Shown here: one piece after another, positions 10,360-22,730 of the stretch | Layout: each line of letters begins with the position of its first letter | How positions within the stretch are numbered: position 1 is the first letter of the stretch | Assembly: GCF_963576545.1 (NCBI RefSeq) | Contig: NW_026870431.1 | Coordinates: 1 to 64,000, forward strand | Length of the DNA: 64,000 bases | Direction: 5' to 3' | From: Limanda limanda | Taxonomy: Eukaryota; Chordata; Actinopteri; Pleuronectiformes; Pleuronectidae | Translations under genes and position numbers: made by a program | The notes under the pieces: generated by a model | Database searches by the model: none | Told to the model about the DNA's origin: nothing | Seen by the model: only the letters and a program-made list of their open reading frames with translations

Positions 10360-13257
10360 GATATTCTTGAATAACTTTTTTTGTGAAGGTCGGAGAGACT
10401 TGGAAAGTGGTTGCATCTGGACTAATTTGGGTCCTGCGGATCGATTGGTACCATCCCCGAGCTTGTACGACCTTCGGAAGAGGTCGACCGACGAAATTCC
10501 CCCAAATCTGAGGAGATATTCTTGAATAACTTTTTTTGTGAAGGTCGGAGAGACTTGCAAGTAGGCTCTACCCCCACTAAATGGGGTAGCGCGCATCGAT
10601 CGGTACCATCCTTGAGCTTCTCCGACTTTCGGAAGGGTTAGGGTTAGGGTTAGGGATGAAAGCACATAGGAGAAAGAGATATTCTTGAATAACTTTTTTT
10701 GTGAAGGTCGGAGAGACTTGCAAGTAGGCTCTACCCCCACTAAATGGGGTAGCGCGCATCGATCGTTACCATCCTTGAGCTTCTCCGACTTTCGGAAGGG
10801 TTAGGGTTAGGGTTAGGGATGAAAGCACATAGGAGAAAGAGATATTCTTGAATAACTTTTTTTGTGAAGGTCGGAGAGACTTGCAAGTAGGCTCTACCCC
10901 CACTAAATGGGGTAGCGCGCATCGATCGGTACCATCCTTGAGCTTCTCCGACTTTCGGAAGGGTTAGGGTTAGGGTTAGGGATGAAAGCACATAGGAGAA
11001 AGAGATATTCTTGAATAACTTTTTTTGTGAAGGTCGGAGAGACTTGCAAGTAGGCTCTACCCCCACTAAATGGGGTAGCGCGCATCGATCGGTACCATCC
11101 TTGAGCTTCTCCGACTTTCGGAAGGGTTAGGGTTAGGGATGAAAGCACATAGGAGAAAGAGATATTCTTGAATAACGTTTTTTGTGAAGGTCGGAGAGAC
11201 TTGCAAGTAGGCTCTACCCCCACTAAATGGGGTAGCGCGCATCGATCGGTACCATCCTTGAGCTTCTCCGACTTTCGGAAGGGTTAGGGTTAGGGTTAGG
11301 GATGAAAGCACATAGGAGAAAGAGATATTCTTGAATAACTTTTTTTGTGAAGGTCGGAGAGACTTGGAAAGTGGTTGCATCTGGACTAATTTGGGTCCTG
11401 CGGATCGATTGGTACCATCCCCGAGCTTGTACGACCTTCGGAAGAGGTCGACCGACGAAATTCCCCCAAATCTGAGGAGATATTCTTGAATAACTTTTTT
11501 TGTGAAGGTCGGAGAGACTTGCAAGTAGGCTCTACCCCCACTAAATGGGGTAGCGCGCATCGATCGGTACCATCCTTGAGCTTCTCCGACTTTCGGAAGG
11601 GTTAGGGTTAGGGTTAGGGATGAAAGCACATAGGAGAAAGAGATATTCTTGAATAACTTTTTTTGTGAAGGTCGGAGAGACTTGCAAGTAGGCTCTACCC
11701 CCACTAAATGGGGTAGCGCACATCGATCAGTACCATCCTTGAGCTTCTCCGACTTTCGGAAGGGTTAGGGTTAGGGTTAGGGATGAAAGCACATAGGAGA
11801 AAGAGATATTCTTGAATAACTTTTTTTGTGAAGGTCGGAGAGACTTGCAAGTAGGCTCTACCCCCACTAAATGGGGTAGCGCGCATCGATCGGTACCATC
11901 CTTGAGCTTCTCCGACTTTCGGAAGGGTTAGGGTTAGGGTTAGGGATGAAAGCACATAGGAGAAAGAGATATTCTTGAATAACTTTTTTTGTGAAGGTCG
12001 GAGAGACTTGCAAGTAGGCTCTACCCCCACTAAATGGGGTAGCGCGCATCGATCGGTACCATCCTTGAGCTTCTCCGACTTTCGGAAGGGTTAGGGTTAG
12101 GGATGAAAGCACATAGGAGAAAGAGATATTCTTGAATAACGTTTTTTGTGAAGGTCGGAGAGACTTGCAAGTAGGCTCTACCCCCACTAAATGGGGTAGC
12201 GCGCATCGATCGGTACCATCCTTGAGCTTCTCCGACTTTCGGAAGGGTTAGGGTTAGGGTTAGGGATGAAAGCACATAGGAGAAAGAGATATTCTTGAAT
12301 AACTTTTTTTGTGAAGGTCGGAGAGACTTGGAAAGTGGTTGCATCTGGACTAATTTGGGTCCTGCGGATCGATTGGTACCATCCCCGAGCTTGTACGACC
12401 TTCGGAAGAGGTCGACCGACGAAATTCCCCCAAATCTGAGGAGATATTCTTGAATAACTTTTTTTGTGAAGGTCGGAGAGACTTGCAAGTAGGCTCTACC
12501 CCCACTAAATGGGGTAGCGCGCATCGATCGGTACCATCCTTGAGCTTCTCCGACTTTCGGAAGGGTTAGGGTTAGGGTTAGGGATGAAAGCACATAGGAG
12601 AAAGAGATATTCTTGAATAACTTTTTTTGTGAAGGTCGGAGAGACTTGCAAGTAGGCTCTACCCCCACTAAATGGGGTAGCGCACATCGATCAGTACCAT
12701 CCTTGAGCTTCTCCGACTTTCGGAAGGGTTAGGGTTAGGGTTAGGGATGAAAGCACATAGGAGAAAGAGATATTCTTGAATAACTTTTTTTGTGAAGGTC
12801 GGAGAGACTTGCAAGTAGGCTCTACCCCCACTAAATGGGGTAGCGCGCATCGATCGGTACCATCCTTGAGCTTCTCCGACTTTCGGAAGGGTTAGGGTTA
12901 GGGTTAGGGATGAAAGCACATAGGAGAAAGAGATATTCTTGAATAACTTTTTTTGTGAAGGTCGGAGAGACTTGCAAGTAGGCTCTACCCCCACTAAATG
13001 GGGTAGCGCACATCGATCAGTACCATCCTTGAGCTTCTCCGACTTTCGGAAGGGTTAGGGTTAGGGTTAGGGATGAAAGCACATAGGAGAAAGAGATATT
13101 CTTGAATAACTTTTTTTGTGAAGGTCGGAGAGACTTGCAAGTAGGCTCTACCCCCACTAAATGGGGTTGCGCGCATCGATCAGTACCATCCTTGAGCTTC
13201 TCCGACTTTCGGAAGGGTTAGGGTTAGGGTTAGGGATGAAAGCACATAGGAGAAAGA
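10360..13257 (+). repeat. Three tandem hexamers (B plus five A)
   Basis: B monomers begin at 10360, 11324, 12288 and 13258. The first two units are 964 bp because one A is the 157-bp form; the third is 970 bp with all long A. The 964-bp units share the same order of variants, including a GT6 variant in the last A. The units also differ (GTTACC near 10765 against CAGTACC near 11729), so they are related but not identical. Confidence 0.9.
11004..11160 (+). repeat. First short A monomer (157 bp, two TTAGGG units)
   Basis: This is the first of 43 A monomers that have lost exactly one TTAGGG unit, leaving three GGG tracts. No short form occurs in the first 11 kb. Short forms also begin in the A runs near 11968, 14538, 15184, 16629, 18718, 20489, 21290, 21447 and 22574, and are common after 35.6 kb. 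Confidence 0.93.
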
Positions 13258-14537
13258 GATATTCTTGAATAACTTTTTTTGTGAAGGTCGGAGAGACTTG
13301 GAAAGTGGTTGCATCTGGACTAATTTGGGTCCTGCGGATCGATTGGTACCATCCCCGAGCTTGTACGACCTTCGGAAGAGGTCGACCGACGAAATTCCCC
13401 CAAATCTGAGGAGATATTCTTGAATAACTTTTTTTGTGAAGGTCGGAGAGACTTGCAAGTAGGCTCTACCCCCACTAAATGGGGTAGCGCGCATCGATCG
13501 GTACCATCCTTGAGCTTCTCCGACTTTCGGAAGGGTTAGGGTTAGGGTTAGGGATGAAAGCACATAGGAGAAAGAGATATTCTTGAATAACTTTTTTTGT
13601 GAAGGTCGGAGAGACTTGCAAGTAGGCTCTACCCCCACTAAATGGGGTAGCGCGCATCGATCGGTACCATCCTTGAGCTTCTCCGACTTTCGGAAGGGTT
13701 AGGGTTAGGGTTAGGGATGAAAGCACATAGGAGAAAGAGATATTCTTGAATAACTTTTTTTGTGAAGGTCGGAGAGACTTGCAAGTAGGCTCTACCCCCA
13801 CTAAATGGGGTAGCGCGCATCGATCGGTACCATCCTTGAGCTTCTCCGACTTTCGGAAGGGTTAGGGTTAGGGTTAGGGATGAAAGCACATAGGAGAAAG
13901 AGATATTCTTGAATAACTTTTTTTGTGAAGGTCGGAGAGACTTGGAAAGTGGTTGCATCTGTTCTAATTTGGGTCCTGCGGATCGATTGGTACCATCCCC
14001 GAGCTTGTACGACCTTCGGAAGAGGTCGACCGACGAAATTCCCCCAAATCTGAGGAGATATTCTTGAATAACTTTTTTTGTGAAGGTCGGAGAGACTTGC
14101 AAGTAGGCTCTACCCCCACTAAATGGGGTAGCGCGCATCGATCAGTACCATCCTTGAGCTTCTCCGACTTTCGGAAGGGTTAGGGTTAGGGTTAGGGATG
14201 AAAGCACATAGGAGAAAGAGATATTCTTGAATAACTTTTTTTGTGAAGGTCGGAGAGACTTGCAAGTAGGCTCTACCCCCACTAAATGGGGTAGCGCGCA
14301 TCGATCGGTACCATCCTTGAGCTTCTCCGACTTTCGGAAGGGTTAGGGTTAGGGTTAGGGATGAAAGCACATAGGAGAAAGAGATATTCTTGAATAACTT
14401 TTTTTGTGAAGGTCGGAGAGACTTGGAAAGTGGTTGCATCTGGACTAATTTGGGTCCTGCGGATCGATTGGTACCATCCCCGAGCTTGTACGACCTTCGG
14501 AAGAGGTCGACCGACGAAATTCCCCCAAATCTGAGGA
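13258..14537 (+). repeat. GTTC-B cassette, copy 1 (B-AAA-B*-AA-B)
   Basis: The central B at 13902 has GCATCTGTTC in place of GCATCTGGAC (variant at 13961). It is preceded by three A and followed by two A and an ordinary B at 14383. The same arrangement recurs with B* at 17112, 19201 and 23375, each followed by the next B exactly 481 bp later. Confidence 0.88.
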
Positions 14538-16473
14538 GATATTCTTGAATAACTTTTTTTGTGAAGGTCGGAGAGACTTGCAAGTAGGCTCTACCCCCAC
14601 TAAATGGGGTAGCGCGCATCGATCGGTACCATCCTTGAGCTTCTCCGACTTTCGGAAGGGTTAGGGTTAGGGATGAAAGCACATAGGAGAAAGAGATATT
14701 CTTGAATAACTTTTTTTGTGAAGGTCGGAGAGACTTGCAAGTAGGCTCTACCCCCACTAAATGGGGTAGCGCGCATCGATCGTTACCATCCTTGAGCTTC
14801 TCCGACTTTCGGAAGGGTTAGGGTTAGGGTTAGGGATGAAAGCACATAGGAGAAAGAGATATTCTTGAATAACTTTTTTTGTGAAGGTCGGAGAGACTTG
14901 CAAGTAGGCTCTACCCCCACTAAATGGAGTAGCGCGCATCGATCGGTACCATCCTTGAGCTTCTCCGACTTTCGGAAGGGTTAGGGTTAGGGTTAGGGAT
15001 GAAAGCACATAGGAGAAAGAGATATTCTTGAATAACTTTTTTTGTGAAGGTCGGAGAGACTTGCAAGTAGGCTCTACCCCCACTAAATGGGGTAGCGCAC
15101 ATCGATCAGTACCATCCTTGAGCTTCTCCGACTTTCGGAAGGGTTAGGGTTAGGGTTAGGGATGAAAGCACATAGGAGAAAGAGATATTCTTGAATAACT
15201 TTTTTTGTGAAGGTCGGAGAGACTTGCAAGTAGGCTCTACCCCCACTAAATGGGGTAGCGCGCATCGATCGGTACCATCCTTGAGCTTCTCCGACTTTCG
15301 GAAGGGTTAGGGTTAGGGATGAAAGCACATAGGAGAAAGAGATATTCTTGAATAACGTTTTTTGTGAAGGTCGGAGAGACTTGCAAGTAGGCTCTACCCC
15401 CACTAAATGGGGTAGCGCGCATCGATCGGTACCATCCTTGAGCTTCTCCGACTTTCGGAAGGGTTAGGGTTAGGGTTAGGGATGAAAGCACATAGGAGAA
15501 AGAGATATTCTTGAATAACTTTTTTTGTGAAGGTCGGAGAGACTTGGAAAGTGGTTGCATCTGGACTAATTTGGGTCCTGCGGATCGATTGGTACCATCC
15601 CCGAGCTTGTACGACCTTCGGAAGAGGTCGACCGACGAAATTCCCCCAAATCTGAGGAGATATTCTTGAATAACTTTTTTTGTGAAGGTCGGAGAGACTT
15701 GCAAGTAGGCTCTACCCCCACTAAATGGGGTAGCGCGCATCGATCGGTACCATCCTTGAGCTTCTCCGACTTTCGGAAGGGTTAGGGTTAGGGTTAGGGA
15801 TGAAAGCACATAGGAGAAAGAGATATTCTTGAATAACTTTTTTTGTGAAGGTCGGAGAGACTTGCAAGTAGGCTCTACCCCCACTAAATGGGGTAGCGCA
15901 CATCGATCAGTACCATCCTTGAGCTTCTCCGACTTTCGGAAGGGTTAGGGTTAGGGTTAGGGATGAAAGCACATAGGAGAAAGAGATATTCTTGAATAAC
16001 TTTTTTTGTGAAGGTCGGAGAGACTTGCAAGTAGGCTCTACCCCCACTAAATGGGGTAGCGCGCATCGATCGGTACCATCCTTGAGCTTCTCCGACTTTC
16101 GGAAGGGTTAGGGTTAGGGTTAGGGATGAAAGCACATAGGAGAAAGAGATATTCTTGAATAACTTTTTTTGTGAAGGTCGGAGAGACTTGCAAGTAGGCT
16201 CTACCCCCACTAAATGGGGTAGCGCACATCGATCAGTACCATCCTTGAGCTTCTCCGACTTTCGGAAGGGTTAGGGTTAGGGTTAGGGATGAAAGCACAT
16301 AGGAGAAAGAGATATTCTTGAATAACTTTTTTTGTGAAGGTCGGAGAGACTTGCAAGTAGGCTCTACCCCCACTAAATGGGGTTGCGCGCATCGATCGGT
16401 ACCATCCTTGAGCTTCTCCGACTTTCGGAAGGGTTAGGGTTAGGGTTAGGGATGAAAGCACATAGGAGAAAGA
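14538..16473 (+). repeat. Two 5A+B units between cassettes
   Basis: A monomers begin at 14538 (short), 14695, 14858, 15021, 15184 (short) and 15341. They are followed by the B at 15504 and five long A monomers. The A at 14695 carries the GTTACC allele, and the A at 14858 has a single AATGGAGTAG change that breaks the inner hairpin. Nothing but satellite is present. Confidence 0.88.
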
Positions 16474-18562
16474 GATATTCTTGAATAACTTTTTTTGTGA
16501 AGGTCGGAGAGACTTGGAAAGTGGTTGCATCTGGACTAATTTGGGTCCTGCGGATCGATTGGTACCATCCCCGAGCTTGTACGACCTTCGGAAGAGGTCG
16601 ACCGACGAAATTCCCCCAAATCTGAGGAGATATTCTTGAATAACTTTTTTTGTGAAGGTCGGAGAGACTTGCAAGTAGGCTCTACCCCCACTAAATGGGG
16701 TAGCGCGCATCGATCGGTACCATCCTTGAGCTTCTCCGACTTTCGGAAGGGTTAGGGTTAGGGATGAAAGCACATAGGAGAAAGAGATATTCTTGAATAA
16801 CTTTTTTTGTGAAGGTCGGAGAGACTTGCAAGTAGGCTCTACCCCCACTAAATGGGGTAGCGCGCATCGATCGGTACCATCCTTGAGCTTCTCCGACTTT
16901 CGGAAGGGTTAGGGTTAGGGTTAGGGATGAAAGCACATAGGAGAAAGAGATATTCTTGAATAACTTTTTTTGTGAAGGTCGGAGAGACTTGCAAGTAGGC
17001 TCTACCCCCACTAAATGGGGTAGCGCGCATCGATCGGTACCATCCTTGAGCTTCTCCGACTTTCGGAAGGGTTAGGGTTAGGGTTAGGGATGAAAGCACA
17101 TAGGAGAAAGAGATATTCTTGAATAACTTTTTTTGTGAAGGTCGGAGAGACTTGGAAAGTGGTTGCATCTGTTCTAATTTGGGTCCTGCGGATCGATTGG
17201 TACCATCCCCGAGCTTGTACGACCTTCGGAAGAGGTCGACCGACGAAATTCCCCCAAATCTGAGGAGATATTCTTGAATAACTTTTTTTGTGAAGGTCGG
17301 AGAGACTTGCAAGTAGGCTCTACCCCCACTAAATGGGGTAGCGCGCATCGATCAGTACCATCCTTGAGCTTCTCCGACTTTCGGAAGGGTTAGGGTTAGG
17401 GTTAGGGATGAAAGCACATAGGAGAAAGAGATATTCTTGAATAACTTTTTTTGTGAAGGTCGGAGAGACTTGCAAGTAGGCTCTACCCCCACTAAATGGG
17501 GTAGCGCGCATCGATCGGTACCATCCTTGAGCTTCTCCGACTTTCGGAAGGGTTAGGGTTAGGGTTAGGGATGAAAGCACATAGGAGAAAGAGATATTCT
17601 TGAATAACTTTTTTTGTGAAGGTCGGAGAGACTTGGAAAGTGGTTGCATCTGGACTAATTTGGGTCCTGCGGATCGATTGGTACCATCCCCGAGCTTGTA
17701 CGACCTTCGGAAGAGGTCGACCGACGAAATTCCCCCAAATCTGAGGAGATATTCTTGAATAACTTTTTTTGTGAAGGTCGGAGAGACTTGCAAGTAGGCT
17801 CTACCCCCACTAAATGGGGTAGCGCGCATCGATCGGTACCATCCTTGAGCTTCTCCGACTTTCGGAAGGGTTAGGGTTAGGGTTAGGGATGAAAGCACAT
17901 AGGAGAAAGAGATATTCTTGAATAACTTTTTTTGTGAAGGTCGGAGAGACTTGCAAGTAGGCTCTACCCCCACTAAATGGGGTAGCGCACATCGATCAGT
18001 ACCATCCTTGAGCTTCTCCGACTTTCGGAAGGGTTAGGGTTAGGGTTAGGGATGAAAGCACATAGGAGAAAGAGATATTCTTGAATAACTTTTTTTGTGA
18101 AGGTCGGAGAGACTTGCAAGTAGGCTCTACCCCCACTAAATGGGGTAGCGCGCATCGATCGGTACCATCCTTGAGCTTCTCCGACTTTCGGAAGGGTTAG
18201 GGTTAGGGTTAGGGATGAAAGCACATAGGAGAAAGAGATATTCTTGAATAACTTTTTTTGTGAAGGTCGGAGAGACTTGCAAGTAGGCTCTACCCCCACT
18301 AAATGGGGTAGCGCACATCGATCAGTACCATCCTTGAGCTTCTCCGACTTTCGGAAGGGTTAGGGTTAGGGTTAGGGATGAAAGCACATAGGAGAAAGAG
18401 ATATTCTTGAATAACTTTTTTTGTGAAGGTCGGAGAGACTTGCAAGTAGGCTCTACCCCCACTAAATGGGGTTGCGCGCATCGATCGGTACCATCCTTGA
18501 GCTTCTCCGACTTTCGGAAGGGTTAGGGTTAGGGTTAGGGATGAAAGCACATAGGAGAAAGA
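16474..18562 (+). repeat. 2089-bp tandem unit, copy 1 (13 monomers)
   Basis: The unit holds three B (16474, 17112, 17593), nine long A and one short A at 16629. It contains the second GTTC-B cassette followed by a run of five A. The following 2089 bp repeats it with the same variant order. Confidence 0.9.
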
Positions 18563-20651
18563 GATATTCTTGAATAACTTTTTTTGTGAAGGTCGGAGAG
18601 ACTTGGAAAGTGGTTGCATCTGGACTAATTTGGGTCCTGCGGATCGATTGGTACCATCCCCGAGCTTGTACGACCTTCGGAAGAGGTCGACCGACGAAAT
18701 TCCCCCAAATCTGAGGAGATATTCTTGAATAACTTTTTTTGTGAAGGTCGGAGAGACTTGCAAGTAGGCTCTACCCCCACTAAATGGGGTAGCGCGCATC
18801 GATCGGTACCATCCTTGAGCTTCTCCGACTTTCGGAAGGGTTAGGGTTAGGGATGAAAGCACATAGGAGAAAGAGATATTCTTGAATAACTTTTTTTGTG
18901 AAGGTCGGAGAGACTTGCAAGTAGGCTCTACCCCCACTAAATGGGGTAGCGCGCATCGATCGGTACCATCCTTGAGCTTCTCCGACTTTCGGAAGGGTTA
19001 GGGTTAGGGTTAGGGATGAAAGCACATAGGAGAAAGAGATATTCTTGAATAACTTTTTTTGTGAAGGTCGGAGAGACTTGCAAGTAGGCTCTACCCCCAC
19101 TAAATGGGGTAGCGCGCATCGATCGGTACCATCCTTGAGCTTCTCCGACTTTCGGAAGGGTTAGGGTTAGGGTTAGGGATGAAAGCACATAGGAGAAAGA
19201 GATATTCTTGAATAACTTTTTTTGTGAAGGTCGGAGAGACTTGGAAAGTGGTTGCATCTGTTCTAATTTGGGTCCTGCGGATCGATTGGTACCATCCCCG
19301 AGCTTGTACGACCTTCGGAAGAGGTCGACCGACGAAATTCCCCCAAATCTGAGGAGATATTCTTGAATAACTTTTTTTGTGAAGGTCGGAGAGACTTGCA
19401 AGTAGGCTCTACCCCCACTAAATGGGGTAGCGCGCATCGATCAGTACCATCCTTGAGCTTCTCCGACTTTCGGAAGGGTTAGGGTTAGGGTTAGGGATGA
19501 AAGCACATAGGAGAAAGAGATATTCTTGAATAACTTTTTTTGTGAAGGTCGGAGAGACTTGCAAGTAGGCTCTACCCCCACTAAATGGGGTAGCGCGCAT
19601 CGATCGGTACCATCCTTGAGCTTCTCCGACTTTCGGAAGGGTTAGGGTTAGGGTTAGGGATGAAAGCACATAGGAGAAAGAGATATTCTTGAATAACTTT
19701 TTTTGTGAAGGTCGGAGAGACTTGGAAAGTGGTTGCATCTGGACTAATTTGGGTCCTGCGGATCGATTGGTACCATCCCCGAGCTTGTACGACCTTCGGA
19801 AGAGGTCGACCGACGAAATTCCCCCAAATCTGAGGAGATATTCTTGAATAACTTTTTTTGTGAAGGTCGGAGAGACTTGCAAGTAGGCTCTACCCCCACT
19901 AAATGGGGTAGCGCGCATCGATCGGTACCATCCTTGAGCTTCTCCGACTTTCGGAAGGGTTAGGGTTAGGGTTAGGGATGAAAGCACATAGGAGAAAGAG
20001 ATATTCTTGAATAACTTTTTTTGTGAAGGTCGGAGAGACTTGCAAGTAGGCTCTACCCCCACTAAATGGGGTAGCGCGCATCGATCGTTACCATCCTTGA
20101 GCTTCTCCGACTTTCGGAAGGGTTAGGGTTAGGGTTAGGGATGAAAGCACATAGGAGAAAGAGATATTCTTGAATAACTTTTTTTGTGAAGGTCGGAGAG
20201 ACTTGCAAGTAGGCTCTACCCCCACTAAATGGGGTAGCGCGCATCGATCGGTACCATCCTTGAGCTTCTCCGACTTTCGGAAGGGTTAGGGTTAGGGTTA
20301 GGGATGAAAGCACATAGGAGAAAGAGATATTCTTGAATAACTTTTTTTGTGAAGGTCGGAGAGACTTGCAAGTAGGCTCTACCCCCACTAAATGGGGTAG
20401 CGCACATCGATCAGTACCATCCTTGAGCTTCTCCGACTTTCGGAAGGGTTAGGGTTAGGGTTAGGGATGAAAGCACATAGGAGAAAGAGATATTCTTGAA
20501 TAACTTTTTTTGTGAAGGTCGGAGAGACTTGCAAGTAGGCTCTACCCCCACTAAATGGGGTAGCGCGCATCGATCGGTACCATCCTTGAGCTTCTCCGAC
20601 TTTCGGAAGGGTTAGGGTTAGGGATGAAAGCACATAGGAGAAAGAGATATT
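18563..20651 (+). repeat. 2089-bp tandem unit, copy 2
   Basis: B monomers at 18563, 19201 (GTTC variant) and 19682 and the short A at 18718 repeat copy 1 in order. Identity of variants stops near 20000-20090, where this copy has GTTACC and copy 1 has CACATCGATCAG. The last few A monomers therefore belong to a different lineage and resemble those near 14.7-15.3 kb (offset about 5305 bp). Confidence 0.85.
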
Positions 20652-22730
20652 CTTGAATAACGTTTTTTGTGAAGGTCGGAGAGACTTGCAAGTAGGCTCT
20701 ACCCCCACTAAATGGGGTAGCGCGCATCGATCGGTACCATCCTTGAGCTTCTCCGACTTTCGGAAGGGTTAGGGTTAGGGTTAGGGATGAAAGCACATAG
20801 GAGAAAGAGATATTCTTGAATAACTTTTTTTGTGAAGGTCGGAGAGACTTGGAAAGTGGTTGCATCTGGACTAATTTGGGTCCTGCGGATCGATTGGTAC
20901 CATCCCCGAGCTTGTACGACCTTCGGAAGAGGTCGACCGACGAAATTCCCCCAAATCTGAGGAGATATTCTTGAATAACTTTTTTTGTGAAGGTCGGAGA
21001 GACTTGCAAGTAGGCTCTACCCCCACTAAATGGGGTAGCGCGCATCGATCGGTACCATCCTTGAGCTTCTCCGACTTTCGGAAGGGTTAGGGTTAGGGTT
21101 AGGGATGAAAGCACATAGGAGAAAGAGATATTCTTGAATAACTTTTTTTGTGAAGGTCGGAGAGACTTGCAAGTAGGCTCTACCCCCACTAAATGGGGTA
21201 GCGCACATCGATCAGTACCATCCTTGAGCTTCTCCGACTTTCGGAAGGGTTAGGGTTAGGGTTAGGGATGAAAGCACATAGGAGAAAGAGATATTCTTGA
21301 ATAACTTTTTTTGTGAAGGTCGGAGAGACTTGCAAGTAGGCTCTACCCCCACTAAATGGGGTAGCGCGCATCGATCGGTACCATCCTTGAGCTTCTCCGA
21401 CTTTCGGAAGGGTTAGGGTTAGGGATGAAAGCACATAGGAGAAAGAGATATTCTTGAATAACTTTTTTTGTGAAGGTCGGAGAGACTTGCAAGTAGGCTC
21501 TACCCCCACTAAATGGGGTAGCGCGCATCGATCGGTACCATCCTTGAGCTTCTCCGACTTTCGGAAGGGTTAGGGTTAGGGATGAAAGCACATAGGAGAA
21601 AGAGATATTCTTGAATAACGTTTTTTGTGAAGGTCGGAGAGACTTGCAAGTAGGCTCTACCCCCACTAAATGGGGTAGCGCGCATCGATCGGTACCATCC
21701 TTGAGCTTCTCCGACTTTCGGAAGGGTTAGGGTTAGGGTTAGGGATGAAAGCACATAGGAGAAAGAGATATTCTTGAATAACTTTTTTTGTGAAGGTCGG
21801 AGAGACTTGGAAAGTGGTTGCATCTGGACTAATTTGGGTCCTGCGGATCGATTGGTACCATCCCCGAGCTTGTACGACCTTCGGAAGAGGTCGACCGACG
21901 AAATTCCCCCAAATCTGAGGAGATATTCTTGAATAACTTTTTTTGTGAAGGTCGGAGAGACTTGCAAGTAGGCTCTACCCCCACTAAATGGGGTAGCGCG
22001 CATCGATCGGTACCATCCTTGAGCTTCTCCGACTTTCGGAAGGGTTAGGGTTAGGGTTAGGGATGAAAGCACATAGGAGAAAGAGATATTCTTGAATAAC
22101 TTTTTTTGTGAAGGTCGGAGAGACTTGCAAGTAGGCTCTACCCCCACTAAATGGGGTAGCGCACATCGATCAGTACCATCCTTGAGCTTCTCCGACTTTC
22201 GGAAGGGTTAGGGTTAGGGTTAGGGATGAAAGCACATAGGAGAAAGAGATATTCTTGAATAACTTTTTTTGTGAAGGTCGGAGAGACTTGCAAGTAGGCT
22301 CTACCCCCACTAAATGGGGTAGCGCGCATCGATCGGTACCATCCTTGAGCTTCTCCGACTTTCGGAAGGGTTAGGGTTAGGGTTAGGGATGAAAGCACAT
22401 AGGAGAAAGAGATATTCTTGAATAACTTTTTTTGTGAAGGTCGGAGAGACTTGCAAGTAGGCTCTACCCCCACTAAATGGGGTAGCGCACATCGATCAGT
22501 ACCATCCTTGAGCTTCTCCGACTTTCGGAAGGGTTAGGGTTAGGGTTAGGGATGAAAGCACATAGGAGAAAGAGATATTCTTGAATAACTTTTTTTGTGA
22601 AGGTCGGAGAGACTTGCAAGTAGGCTCTACCCCCACTAAATGGGGTTGCGCGCATCGATCGGTACCATCCTTGAGCTTCTCCGACTTTCGGAAGGGTTAG
22701 GGTTAGGGATGAAAGCACATAGGAGAAAGA
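20652..22730 (+). repeat. Hexamers with B at 20809 and 21767
   Basis: Two 5A+B units span 958 and 964 bp. The first has two short A monomers in a row (TTAGGG tracts near 21411 and 21570) and the second has one, just before the B at 22731. The variant CACATCGATCAG marks several A monomers here, as elsewhere between 11.7 and 24.6 kb. Confidence 0.87.
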
